A DNA stretch of 60,000 bases from Symsagittifera roscoffensis. Taxonomy: Eukaryota > Xenacoelomorpha > Acoela > Convolutidae. Position numbers and translations under genes: made by a program. The DNA lies in assembly GCF_963678635.1 (NCBI RefSeq), contig NC_087067.1, positions 61,368,594-61,428,593 on the forward strand. Reading direction: 5' to 3'. This document shows positions 29,569 to 41,411 of the stretch, piece by piece. The notes under the pieces were generated by a model. That model ran no database searches, was not told where the DNA came from, and worked only from the letters and a program-made list of their open reading frames with translations. Within the stretch, counting starts at the first letter, position 1; each line of letters opens with the position of its first letter.

Positions 29569-30857
29569 AAAAATCATATAAATCTGAGTAAAGGGCTCGG
29601 GAGCTATTTTGAAAGGTCCATCGGCTGAACCTGCATCGCATTCAGCAAGATTTTTAATAAAAATTTGGTTGCCGTGACAACTCAAATCTACGTTTTTTTT
29701 TGAGAAGAAACTGCTTTCCGGATAAGGTTTTGCTCCAAGAATTGAGAAAAAATTATATTTGAAAATGTTTTGCGGTATCCCAGGTAGCTGTTTTTGACAA
29801 TGGAAGTGTAAAATTTTCAAATATTCCGAAGGTTTGGTAGAAGGTTTTGGTCAATTTCCGGTAATCAAATGTTAACTGCAATAAAATTTGGTTTGAATCC
29901 GCTAAAAAGACCAGTGCAAAATGAAAGCGCTTTCTCCGAGATGCCACCATGTAAAGGCCGTAAAGTCGAAAAAGTTCAGTTGAACATTGAAGCAAACTTG
30001 AAGTGGAATATCTCCATTAGGAAAATATTTCATGGCAAGTTTTGACATTTTTTCTTCTCGCTTCAGTTTTTGGATCGAAACCCAAAAACTGGGATGGAAT
30101 CGCACAATTTTTTTGTTCCAGATATTGTGCCAATTTTCACCACTGTTTGGAGTGGTGAGTGAAGCTGGTCTTTCATACAAGCTCCACATTTTTACTGGAT
30201 CTGTCCACTGAGCCAGGTTTTTCCGAAACACTCAAAATTTGTTGCAAATCCATCATAAAATTCGGATCATCAAAAGGTTTTCCTCATCTTACTTGATTCG
30301 CGTGTAGTTTGTTCTGACCAATCCGATAGGCAAATAAGGCAATGTAAATAACCTCTGATTCATTTCACGATTTTTTTGGTCCTGCCGATACTCAGTTGAT
30401 AGTTGAAGTTTTTGGAATTATTTGAAAACAGCCAGACAGTAATGGAAATGACAGCCCAAATGCTGAGCTTCGGGTAAAAAATCGGAAACTGCGGCGGTAA
30501 ATTTTTTTTTGTAATCAGTCGAAAAAATTGGTGAGAATTGTTTTGGTTTTCAAATCATCCAAAACTCGTATAAATCTGAGTGAATGGCTCTGACGCAGTT
30601 TTTAAGGTTCTATCGGCTGAACCTGTATCCTATTCAGCATGATTTTCAATAAAAATCTGGTTGCCATGACAACTGCCTCAAATTCTACGTTTTTTTCCCA
30701 GAAGAAACTGTTTTCCGGATCAGGTTTTGCCACAACAATTGAACTAAATTATATCTGACACTTTTGCGGTATCTTAGGAAGCTGCTTTCGGCGATGAAAA
30801 TATAAAAAATTTCGAATGTGCCGAAAGTTTGGTACGGGATTTTGGTCAATTTCAGGA
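29569..30857. repeat. Two diverged direct copies of a ~300-bp segment
   Basis: 29569-29862 and about 30553-30857 share ordered blocks: TATAAATCTGAGT, ATCGGCTGAACCTG, ATTCAGCA-GATTTT, TGGTTGCC-TGACAACT, AGAAGAAACTG-TTTCCGGAT, TTGCGGTATC and TTTTGGTCAATTTC. The copies are much older than the pair in repeat A. Short minus-strand frames here follow the repeat and show no family signature. Confidence 0.7.
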
Positions 30858-31196
30858 ATTTTTTCGACCACATCTTCATCATTTTTGGACATGTTTTTTA
30901 AGGGCTCATGTTCGACATCTGACCACTTTTTTAGGCAAGTTTTCGCAGATTTTAGCTGATCGTCGACCGCGGGATGGTTGTGAATAGTTGGACAAATAGT
31001 AAATTTGCTCAAATTTAAATCAAAGAGGGTTTTTGACTGACAATTTTTTTCTACACATTGGGGATGCAATTGGTGCGACAAAATGTGTTCATTTTGGAAG
31101 AGTTCATTATTATCCAGCTATTAAGTACAACCAATGCTAAGCATAATAACACAGACTATTATATTACAAATAGCACTTGAGCTTCAAGGTATCATG

Positions 31197-31268
31197 GTTC
31201 TGTAGCGTAGAGGTAGGGAAGGAGACCAGCAGCAAAACGAGAGGGTTCGAACCTGGGCACGGTCGGAT
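31197..31268 (+). ncRNA. tRNA-like sequence with A- and B-box motifs
   Basis: TAGCGTAGAGGTAGG (31203-31217) fits a pol III A box and GGTTCGAACCT (31244-31254) a B box at near-tRNA spacing. The acceptor and T-stem pairings are poor, so it is probably a degraded tRNA gene or the head of a SINE rather than a working tRNA. Confidence 0.45.
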
Positions 31269-32017
31269 GTTTTTAATGAACTTTTTCGTATACTAGTTGA
31301 AATGCGACCGCTCTTTAATTGAGGCCTGTTAGTTGGTAAGTTTCCTTTTTTTCAAATTGATTGGTACTGGTAATGCGTCATAATTGGCTTGCGTCACGTA
31401 GCAATTATGAAGACTGATATTTGGCGTTGGCGTGCGTCACTTATGAAATTTTGTAAACTCAAAGTTCTACTTATTCAGTATTTCCCAGTAGCGTTATCGG
31501 TCATTTTTTTGCTTGTGTTTGTGAAGTACAACTTCGCCTCTGTAGGTTTTTGTTTCATAAATCTTTTGGAGGGCGTATGCTTTAGCTCTACAGTATTGTC
31601 CATTTATGGCACCGCAAAATTTTGAAAACTTTATTGCTTGGATGGTTTTGAAGGATTTGATTTGATTAATGGTTTAATTATTTTGAATTATTTCTTCTTC
31701 ATTGCCATTATAAAAATGTTTTAAAGACATATTATTATTATTTGAGGCTTAATTGAATGGATCGAAAAAACTATCTAGTGGACTAGGTCTTTAGTGGGCA
31801 AATACCTCCAAAAGGCTTTTGTCCTTATCTTGTAATGTTCTATTCATTCTTGACACTCTGTTTGTTCCTTTCAATCAAGCTTCTCTCCTTTTGAGTTGCC
31901 GCTTGTTATTTACAATTAGAGAGATTATTTATTACAATCGAAATGAACTCCGCATTTTGCCCACTTGCTGGTCTCTTGTTGCTCATTTTAAATACACTTA
32001 AACTATTTTAGTTTCAG

Positions 32018-32210
32018 GTATTGTTTTTGGAAATTGTTTTTGTTTTTGGAAATTGAATTTCAATCTCTAAACGGAGAGAGGCGGAGACCTGTTGAAGACC
32101 CGAACAGACAAGAAGTAGGAGAATTTGTGGAAAGGACAATGTCTTCCTCTTCTCCTGTTCAAAGACGATCAATCGGCAGTGCCGAGATTCATTTTATTGA
32201 CCTTAATCAG
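32018..32210 (+). CDS. Possible internal exon of an unidentified host gene
   Basis: An open frame (phase of the ATG at 32034) is flanked by an acceptor-like TTTTAGTTTCAG ending at 32017 and a donor-like CAG/GTCAGT at 32210. The encoded part is hydrophilic with mixed charge and Ser (GERRRPVEDPNRQEVGEF, then a Ser-rich stretch) and looks more protein-like than the surroundings. No family was recognised, no neighbouring exons were found, and the call could be chance. Confidence 0.25.
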
Positions 32211-33290
32211 GTCAGTGCAGTTTACCTCCGAAGGCCTTCAGCACGGAATTACGGTTCCATTGTACTTTTCCGATAAATAGTCAGTTTTTTTTCATCCTGG
32301 TTTCTGGTTTCGTTCTATAGTTAAGTCTCTGTCCAATTAGTTTCAATATCATCAAAAAATAGGAGCTTTTCAACGGTTGCTGCGAATAGTTTCAGGAAGC
32401 ACACAAGGAACTTTCCACAGTAACTACGTGTTACTTTGATATTAGCAGATGAAGCGGGCGATGAACATGAACACAGTCAGCTCAGATGCGGGTTTGCGTC
32501 AAATATATCATCCTTTTTACTGACTGTGTCCACAATATATTATGAGATTGTGTATTTCTTGAGCTTTAGTAAATGATGCAAAATAGTTCCTCTAAAATCT
32601 AGGCATAACAATATGTTACGGACTTGTGGCTGACGCATTTCTATGAGTAAATTGTTTTGAAGTGCAATACTAGAATTGCATTGCAGAAAACAATCTCATC
32701 CATAGGCACCTTATTTTGTTCATCTCTTCATGTTACGTAATCTGGCATGCCGTGCTTTTATTAACAGCGCTTAAAAACAAGATTGAATTGCCTTAATCAA
32801 AAATATATTTTAATATTGAACTGAAGTCTATTTTGAAAAATGTTTTTTTTTTGTTAAAGCTTGTTAATTTTTCATCAGTTCGAACTAGCGGGCCGCAAGG
32901 GCAATTGTCCAATAGAAGTTTTTATCAAGCGCATGTAGCGTTGTAATTAACAGAAAAGTTCATAACGAAAATGTATGGAGCTTTATATTCAAACAAATAG
33001 CTCGTATCAAAACGAAGCCTTGATTGTTTTGACAACCCCATCATTTAAAGAAGAATAAATGAAGTGATAAATAAAATATTTATGAAACCAAATAGCAAAA
33101 AGAAGAAAAAAGTTTTTAGAAATTAATTAACGGCTCATCCACCTCGCGAAAAAAAGCCCTTAAATTCTCCAGAAATTTGGGCAGAGTAACGCCCTTTTTT
33201 TGACCATTTTTCAAAATTTCTTGAAATATGACTTTGTCCTTTAGGTGCAAAGCAAAACAACCCAAAACTGTATACCCATACTCAGACTTG

Positions 33291-33512
33291 AATAGTATTA
33301 AACTATGTTGCCCAGAGACAACGCCTGGTCTTCTGAAATAATACAGTTCGAGCCGCCTCACCCGGCACCTGAACACAGTCATATTTATAATCATAAAGCA
33401 AAATAGTATTAAACTATGTTGCCCGGAGACAACGCCTGGTCTTCTGAAACAATACAGTTCGAGCCGCCTCACCCCGCACCTGAACACAGTCATATTTATA
33501 ATCATAAAGCAA
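33291..33512. repeat. 111-bp tandem duplication
   Basis: 33291-33401 and 33402-33512 are nearly identical, with about four to five differences. Each begins AATAGTATTAAACTATGTTG and contains ACGCCTGGTCTTCTGAAA. It abuts the 3' end of the decayed LINE to its right, so it may be duplicated LINE 3' UTR. Confidence 0.9.
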
Positions 33513-33579
33513 AAATATACCTAACAAGTTCGTATTTCTCATGTATAAACGTATCTCTTAGCATATGTGCCAAATTATT

Positions 33580-35640
33580 TAGTTCCCCCTTTTTAAGTTT
33601 AAAACATTTTCCGGGAGCAAGTTATTATCTCTAAATATCTTCAACAGTTTGCATCCTCTTAACCATATCGATTGTCTTTTCGTTTTTGTCTTAGAGCAAG
33701 GAGCTTCAAATTGAATACCTATAGATTTTCTGGTAAAATAAGCCGATTTTGTTTTCAGAGTGAAAAAATCGTTAAGAAATGCGGTTGAATTCAACTTGTT
33801 TATTGATCTTAAGCAAAATTTGAGAAGATCGTACACATACAGCTCATGAACTGTTAAAATTTTGTGTTCTCTAAATCTTTCCCTAATACTACAAATTTCC
33901 TTATCTTGTAAATCATTCGAATTATTTTGTTCTGCAAAAGGAAAATTGGATTGAGATTCGAGAAGCTCGTTCGCCCATATACAAGTAATCCATATTGTAT
34001 AATGGGTTTGATGTTGTAACAATAATATTTTATAAGCACATCTATCGGTACAAGTTTTCTCATCTGAGCAATAACTCCACAATGCCTTCCTAGTTACGCT
34101 TTTAATTTTTCAACGTGCGTACAAAATGACAGTTTTGAATCCACAAAAACACGTAGATATTTGCAATACGCCTAAGAAATAACCATATAATTGTTAATGC
34201 ACAACTGAAGACTGGAAGCACTTACTTTATTTTGGAAACTTAGTAATATTGATTTATCTTCATTAAGTGTTAGCTTATTTCTATTTAGCCAGTAACATAT
34301 ATTTTGTATGTCGTTGGTGAAGACCTCGAAAGATTCGTTTCACAAGTGACATTGGTATCATCTGCAAATAGGTAAACGGTTGTGTCTTTTACGCAATTGG
34401 GCATATCATTAATATATATTAAAAACTAACGGACCGATCACGGAACGTTGCGGAACTCCATGCGAAACATTCGTCCAATCAGAGTAAACGGAGTTTGTGA
34501 GCACACATTGCCTACGATTGCAGAGATAATTTCGAAACCAATCATTACACAATCCTCTTATTCCGTAGTTTTCTAATTTGTGTAAAAGTAGTTCATGATC
34601 CAATGTATCAAAGGCTTTCTTAAGATCTAGGAACATACTGAATTTCATTGACTTACCACCGTAACTAAGTTTTTCTGTTAACTCAACTAATGCATCGATA
34701 GTATTGTATTTCTGTCTAAATCCAAATTGTTTTTCATATAGAAGGTTGAACTTGTTCAAATAGTTGTATAGGCGAAAATGCATTAATTTTTCAAAGATTT
34801 TATTGCAACAATTTAAGGAACTGGGCCTGTAGTTATTTTCATCTGTTTCACTACCTTCTTTATAGAAGGGCTGGATTTTGGCGCTCTTGAGTTGTTCGGG
34901 ATATTGGCCGGATTCGAATGAGAGGTTTATCAAATAAGTTAAATATGGCGCAATTACATGAGAAACTGTCTTAATGATAATATTGCTTATTTCATCTAAT
35001 CCCGTAGACTGTTTCGCTTTTGGATTCTCTATTATTTCCAGGACTTCGAACATTGTTATTTTGTGTAAGAACATTGATTGTGGTGCATTATATTTTGAAT
35101 AAGTCTCATGAGACTCTCTGCTATCACTTGGTAATGATGCCAGAAGTTTTGACGCAATGTTAGCCAAGTGATCATTTAAGTGGTTGGCGATCTCCTGATT
35201 ATTATCTATCTCTAAATCTCCATTTTTAAGAAGAGGAACGTTTCCACTCCTTGGAAATTTTCCTATTATTTCATTTAATATTTTAAAAACCTGTCTCGAG
35301 TCTCCAATGCAATTATTGAACCTATTGTAATAGTAGTTTCTTTTGCTTAGCTTAACTAATTTTTCTACTTTACTCTTCTCGGCGAGGAATTTTTCGCGCT
35401 TGGTCTTATTTATTTTGTTACATTTCTCTTCCTTGTACATTCTGTTTCTGGAACTAATTGCATTTTTTATTTCTTTGCTGACCCACCCTGCCGAAGAGCA
35501 ATCTTTCGCAGTGCATATAAGTACAGGTGCATATTCATCAATCGTTTTATTAAAGCAATTTTGGAAAGTTTCGTACGAGGAATTGATTTTTTCATCAACT
35601 AAAAGTTGTGCTCCTTCTTATCTATTATATATTTAAATGC
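33580..35640 (-). pseudogene. LINE 1 ORF2: linker and reverse transcriptase
   Basis: The frame 35640-34409 encodes the typical linker (WVSKEIKNAISSRNRMYKE) and RT blocks: KAKQSTGLDEISN, NYRPSSLNCCNKIFEKL, LDLKKAFDTLDHELL, then HGVPQRSVIGPLVF, where the usual Gly of the PQG box is Arg. It is then interrupted by a frameshift and stop. The catalytic FADD is present in a shifted frame at 34357-34368. The thumb and C-terminal part, with PIIQYGLLVYG near 33990, follows in further broken frames. The enzyme would have copied LINE RNA at the target nick; this copy cannot. Confidence 0.85.
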
Positions 35641-35779
35641 GGGCTTCACTATCTCGCCATGTTTAAGCTTTTTCAACGTATTATTTTTTTGCATGTTCAA
35701 GCTATATCGTATATTGCAATGGTTAAGAATTTTTTTTCGATTTACTTATTTGATGTTAGTGGTTATTTTACCGAGTTTA

Positions 35780-36957
35780 AATTAAGCAGCCCCAATATCG
35801 AAATAGGGGTTGCGAATTTGGCCTCCAATTTTGAATGCCCGAATCATTTTAGTTAACGAGATAAGACGATTTTTGAGATTTTTTCAAAAATGTTCGGAAA
35901 TTTCAAATAACAAAATAATTTACAAAACTTGAAGTTCCCAACCCTGTAGTTGTGTGCTGTCAGAGTACTCTAAGGAGTTACAAATCTTGCCTCCAAATAT
36001 GACTGTTCAAATCATTGTAGTTTTCGAGATATGAGGTTTTTTGTGATTTCTTCAAAAAAATTACAAAACATATTATTTTTTTTCGTAAAATCTGAAATTC
36101 CCAACCCTGTAGTAATGGTCCTGTCAGAGTAATCTCAAAGATTGCGAATATTGCCTCCCAATATGACTGCTCATTTCTTTGTAGTCTTCGAGATATGACG
36201 TTTTTTGTGATTTTTTCGAAAAAGTTTTCAGAAAACTTAAATTGTTATTAGTTTTTAAAAATCTGAAATTCTCAAGCCTGTAGTCAGGTCCTGTCAGAAT
36301 AGTCTCAAAGATTGCGAATATTGCTTTCAAGTATGACTGCTCAATTTTTTGTACTTTTCGAGATCTGACGTTTTTTGTGATTTTTTCAAAAAGTTGCAGA
36401 AAACTTCAGAAAGTTTAAAATAATTTTTTTTCAAAATTTGAATTTTCCAACTCCGTAGTTCGGTGTTGTCAGGGTACTATAAAGAGTTGCAAATCTTGCC
36501 ACATGCGACTGCTAAACTTGACTGCTCAAATGCTTTTAGTTTCCGAGATGTGACGTTTTTTGTTTCAAAATTTCTCGAAGAACTTATCTACAAGGAAACT
36601 CAAAAAATTTGAAACTACTAACTTGATGAAGATACATTTTTATTGTCAGCGTACAAGCAGGCGTCTCAAATCTTACCTCTTAATATGAATGCTCAAATCC
36701 TTTTACTTTCCGAGATAAGAAGTTTTTTTTTCAATTTTTTTTTCGAGAAACTTAGGTTTAAAAAAATTCACAAAATTTTGGATTCCCAACCCTATAGTAG
36801 GGTGCTCTCAGGGACTCCCAGTGGTTGCAAATCTGGCCTTCAAATTTCTCCAGAGGCCCATTAAGTTTTCGAGATGACGCTTATAAAATTGGAAATAAAA
36901 AAATTTAAAAGATCGAAATTGCCAACCCTGTCATTGGGTGCTGTCAGATTACACTAA
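35780..36957. repeat. Imperfect tandem array, about 7.5 units of 165-175 bp
   Basis: Each unit carries, in order, a CCAACCCTGTAGT-like core, a TGCTGTCAG-like core, TTGC-AAT-TTGCCT, ATATGACTGCTCAAAT, TTTCGAGATATGACGTTTTTTGTGA and an A/T-rich spacer. Starts fall near 35780, 35930, 36088, 36256, 36431, 36603, 36771 and 36912. Units are diverged from each other, so the array is old. It sits between the endonuclease and RT parts of LINE 1. Confidence 0.8.
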
Positions 36958-37800
36958 AAGTTTGCAGATGTTGTTTCAAATATATGCGGTTTTTCATGAG
37001 CTGTCGAACAATTTCGAAGCACCGAAGGTGCGTCAAACGCTAGTTTTACTTTAAGGGAGTTTTGGAAACTAAGGATTTTAACTTCATCGTTAAGGAATTT
37101 TAAATCCCGAAATATTTTCGTTGTATCCTGTTTACGAGATATTCTGAAATTTAGCAAAATTGGGCAATGATCAGTAAACGTATGCTCTTCCAAAATTTTT
37201 ACTTCATTTTCCGGAATATTTTTTACAAAGGAATGGTCGATACACGTGTTTGATTCAGCTGTTATTCAAGTTGGTGTATCACTTGTGAGAATGAAGCCAT
37301 TTGCTGATATAGTATTTAGATAGTTATTTACAAGGTTACTTTGTTGTAAGATATCAATATTAAAATCACCGCCAAAAATTATAGGGCCATTGTGGTTTGA
37401 CAATTCTTCAAGAAACTCATCTAACTTTTCGATAAATAATCCTTTATCGGAACGTGGCTTTAAATAGGTAACAACCAAAATGATTCTAACATTCGCGTAT
37501 TTCACTAATATTGCCTTAATTTCTGGTAAGCTACATTTTATCTCTTGGATGTAACTAATTTTATCTCTAATTTGGATCATCGACCCACCACCTCTATTCA
37601 TTTGTCTATTACAAGCAAAGGACATGTAATTTTTTATTGTAAAAAGCTCTATTATCTTCCTCACTTAGCGATGTTTCTGTAGTAAAAAATAACTTTTTGG
37701 GACTCGAGACATTTAACTAGTGCTTCCAGTTCTTCACTATGTTTTTTAATTGATCTAGTATTACACAACAAGACAGTAAAATTAGTAATTACATCGCACT
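36958..37800 (-). pseudogene. LINE 1 ORF2: endonuclease domain
   Basis: The N terminus (NFTVLLCNTRSIKKHSEEL near 37790) is the usual start of a LINE exonuclease-endonuclease-phosphatase domain. NRGGGSMIQIRD, GPIIFGGDFNIDI near 37370 and TDHCPILLNF near 37160 follow. Stops at about 37666 and 37266 break the frame. The domain would nick the target DNA. Confidence 0.8.
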
Positions 37801-37959
37801 TGAAGTTTTCAGGTTCCAATGGAGCCAGACTCTCCCTTAAAAATATCTCTTTTATTTACAAAGCAATTCATTACATCTTTTACAGTATATCCCAACTGCG
37901 CCACTTCTTCATAAAGCTAGTTATTTTTCCAACTCTTTCGCTGTTCTTCCAATGATAGA

Positions 37960-38677
37960 GCAGATTCCCGTCCCTGGTCCAAACTCCATTAATACGGCTA
38001 TCCTGTTACATGAATTTCATAAAACTAACCCTTGTACTAGTCAGATCTTCAAACACGTGAATTTGGGCCCTCTGTTCATTGTCTTTGAGTGCCTTCTTTT
38101 TTCGCAGAATATTTATTTTCGCCACCCTTCTCGAGAAAGGTACAATAATTGGTCGGTTTGCGTTGTTTGTCCGAGTTGGCAGCAGGAGTAACATTTGCCC
38201 CATTGTTTGTTGCCAAATGGATAACATTGTTGATGGTCTTGTCATAATTTTCAAAAATGCTGTTACCATTCGAATCCATCTGTACTTGCTCTGGAAATCC
38301 CAATATCTTCAAATTATCTCGCCTATCGTAATTCTCTAGCTGTTCGTCTTCGCACATGGCTTTCACGAAAGTAACCGTTTCACTAATTTTTAGTTCTTTT
38401 CGTACTTCCCCAAGAATTTCATTTTTTGTGGCAGTCAAAATCTCATTGATCACTTGTCGAATTGTCCCTCTTAGATCCTCAGTCAACATTTTCACAATAT
38501 CTGGAATTTGTTTTCAATTGCCTTTTCAATGGTTGCTTGTAGTTTTTCTAATACGGGTTCTTCGTCTGGTGGGCTGAGAGCAGCACATGTCCTTTTGTTG
38601 TCGGGCTTAGCAATTGGCGTCTGGTCTTGGAATCTAAGAGTGGGTGGATCAGTCTCGGTTTCATCGTGTGATTCCAT
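37960..38677 (-). pseudogene. LINE 1 ORF1-like protein
   Basis: The first ATG in the frame is 38677 (MESHDETE...); the same frame opens at a TTG further up. An acidic N terminus is followed, after a one-base frame change near 38500, by a helical stretch and LENYDRRDNLKILGFPE. That is the conserved phrase before the RNA-binding domain of many LINE ORF1 proteins. A C-terminal IHVFEDLTSTR...VWTRDGNLL segment continues in another frame. The protein would bind LINE RNA. It is inactive here. Confidence 0.7.
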
Positions 38678-38700
38678 TTTTACTTCTCCATTTAATAAGT

Positions 38701-40978
38701 TTATCACAACAATTAGGCTGTGACAATCATTTGCCTCAGTCTTTGTTGGAAACAATGAGGATTAAGAATTCTCGTGCCAGGGCTAACTTCTGAATATTCT
38801 AACTGCCCTTTAACCTCCATTAAAAAGCAATTATGCTGTTTTTGAGCCCCCTTATAACGTAAACCCCACACTCAGACAAAAAATAGTATCGTATTATAAT
38901 GGCTAAATAGCTCGCCTCAAATCATAATACGAACAATTACTTTCTCGTTATATCAAGTCATAATTAAGCAAATATGATAAAAACAATTTTGAATGATTTT
39001 TGAGACGGATTAAATAGTCTCTCACGCATTAAAAAATCGAAATATATCGAGCATTAATTTCTTTTTCGAATACGTGAAATAGTTGTTTGAATTTGAGCCC
39101 AGGACATTGATCCACTAACGATTAAGTTTTAAAAAATCGAAATTTGACTGCAGAAATAAAACCACTACAACACAAATATTCCGGCACTTTTTCCAAAAAC
39201 GGAACAATAATTGGGAACAATTAGATGTCTTCTGTTACTTCTGGAGGTGCCGCTACATGGTCGCTAACTCATTAGGCACTTTTTCTGATCTAAACTACAT
39301 TTTATTATTGGATATAAATTAGATATTTTATCACTATAAAATATTTAATATTAACCAATCATAATCCATCTAACTAACAAACCACTTATTTTTAAGTGCT
39401 GAAATTACTTGTAATTTCAGCACCGGAGAGATTTGAATTTAACTTAGAAATTAGTTACCTCTCCAAGAGAATTTCAGCAGCCGCAATAAACCAGTATACT
39501 CTAGATCTATTGAGCCTAGCAGAGACTAGTTGAACACCCTGAGACTAGTAGATATAAGAGTAAGATTAGGATCCGTATTAGACTAAGAAGTTGCACGAAT
39601 CTATCCGACCGAAAATAAGATAGCGTGACGAGCAGACGGTATACTTTATGGGAAACTACTCTATGAGTTATAGACAACGGACATAACTCATCTGGTGCGA
39701 CCATAAGTCTCGAACAAGACCTTAAAAAACAAGATAGCTTAGAATTAACCAAAATAGATTAGAAAAATAGACAAAACATTTTCAAAATGTTACACGACAA
39801 TAACTTAATTGAAATGTCTCTACGACTCAATAGATCGGAGCCGCTATTCCGCACAACACGAGAACTACCCGGTATGGGAAAAAGACCTCGGACAAGAGAC
39901 GACATACGACTACATAGAAACTTACCATTTAGTTTCATGGTCGTACGGCAAAAGCCAACACAAACATTTATATTTAGAATTTCACTAGCAATGAATTTAG
40001 ATTTTCATTTGCAAACATAAAATCCTTGAAGGAAATCTTCAATGATTATTTCAGGCGCTAGATAAAATTATTATTGTACAATAACGATTGATAAAAACAT
40101 CTCAAATCATTCCCTCCAACTCTGCAGTAATATATAAAACATATTTGAAAAATATATTTATTGAAAATAAAAATAAAAATTAGTAGCATGACAATAAATT
40201 GTTGATATATAAAGCATCTTGTCATTTTCAGCTTCATCACCTAAACATAACAGCAATCATAAATCAACTAATATCATAAAAAAAACTAAATCTTTTATCA
40301 ATTAAATTCAAGTTATTTCAAAAAAGGCCTATCCTAAACTTGTATTTCTTAAATTCAATTTTATTTAATCCTAAACCAGATCATCAAGGCTTTCCTTGGA
40401 TCTAAATAAATTTTCTACTTTCTAAATTTTATATTCTGATTATCAAGGCTTATCCTTAGGTCAAAAAGAACAATTTTGATCTCCCCCACCCACTTATCAA
40501 GTGTTTTAACGACCTCAAACGTCGATTCACTACCCAACCTTTTCAAAAGACCCAGGACTAATAGAAATTTTTCAATCACTCTTACCATTCAAGTTAGGCT
40601 AAACAGTGAAGAACTTCGGTTATTCATCCTTCACTTGAACCCTGCTCTTACCTGACCCAGGATAAATCTTTAACTTAGTAAGTTTAAAATAGTATCTAAC
40701 CATCTACTTGCGTTCTAATTATACCTGAACCTTGTGGATCGATTTACTATTCTCCAACCCTTGAACACAATCACTACCCCTAAGTAAGATAAAGGAAGTT
40801 AACACCTTAGCTTAGACTAGTCACGAGAAAGTAAAAATCATTCTCCGGAATCGATAGACTTTTCTCTCCAACCCTGAACAAAAAGACCCAGGTTAAGCTA
40901 ACAAAAAAATCGTAAGGACTAACAGTCTAGGAAATTAAAATCACTAATAGTATTCTTGCATCCCTCATCCTAAGCCTT
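38701..40978. other. AT-rich non-coding DNA left of the plus-strand retroelement
   Basis: 2.3 kb without a recognised gene. It should contain the 5' LTR and leader of the element that follows, but no repeat of this DNA was found beyond 49941. A 12-bp hairpin is listed separately. The short frames in it have no signature. Confidence 0.5.
39396..39423. other. Perfect 12-bp hairpin
   Basis: GTGCTGAAATTA and its exact reverse complement flank a four-base loop, CTTG. It could form a stable stem in DNA or RNA. No role is evident; a position inside a decayed LTR is possible. Confidence 0.85.
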
Positions 40979-41326
40979 ATGTCATTGAAAAATCTAGGAA
41001 ATAAACAAACAATCGTTCTACACAATTGTGAAATAAACAACCAAAAATACGATCGTGTAATTACCCCGCATACACAAACAGTTGGATACATTCAAACAAA
41101 ACGACAAACAATAAAAAGAAAATTTATAAGTAAACAGAGACAGATAACACGAAAAAGTTTTTCAAAACATAGAAATGCATTCTCCGAATCAGATGTCAGT
41201 AGTCTAGACGAACTATACAAATCAAAAGACTCAGTTAATAAAAATTGCCCAATCCTTGACCAGTTATATTTTTCCGATTCAGAAACCACATCAAAACAAG
41301 GAAAAAGAAGAATAAAAAAGATATAA
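40979..41326 (+). CDS. Small basic/acidic ORF at the 5' end of the AT-rich element
   Basis: 115 codons from an ATG. The first two thirds are very basic (QTKRQTIKRKFISKQRQITRKSFSK), the rest acidic/Ser-rich with a basic end. No family is recognised. It is intact where the rest of the element is decayed. It may be an extra 5' ORF of the element or the N-terminal part of gag. Confidence 0.4.
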   Translation: MSLKNLGNKQTIVLHNCEINNQKYDRVITPHTQTVGYIQTKRQTIKRKFISKQRQITRKSFSKHRNAFSESDVSSLDELYKSKDSVNKNCPILDQLYFSDSETTSKQGKRRIKKI

Positions 41327-41411
41327 AAACACAAACCAGTACATCTATACAATTGGAATCAACCAATCAGGCACATTGAAAATTATGTAATAACTGTCAT
41401 CAAACGAAAAA

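Larger units (their letters stand above)
30858..33290. other. AT-rich intergenic DNA
   Basis: Apart from the tRNA-like sequence and a possible exon, both listed, nothing was recognised here. Short frames in it show no signature. Confidence 0.5.
33520..38700 (-). mobile_element. Decayed non-LTR retrotransposon (LINE 1), jockey/CR1-like
   Basis: In sense order it has an ORF1-type protein, an apurinic endonuclease, a linker, RT and a C-terminal part, all on the minus strand and all damaged. A ~1.2-kb tandem array separates endonuclease from linker/RT. The order, the GGDFN and TDHCP endonuclease motifs and the FADD box are those of the jockey/CR1 branch. No poly(A) end or target duplication was identified. 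Confidence 0.85.

Noticed and set aside
31197-31268. Functional tRNA gene
   Set aside because: Only box motifs fit; acceptor and T-stem pairing is too poor.
33116-33505. 129-codon minus-strand frame with internal repetition
   Set aside because: The repetition is the 111-bp tandem duplication read in frame; 111 is divisible by three, so the frame stays open.
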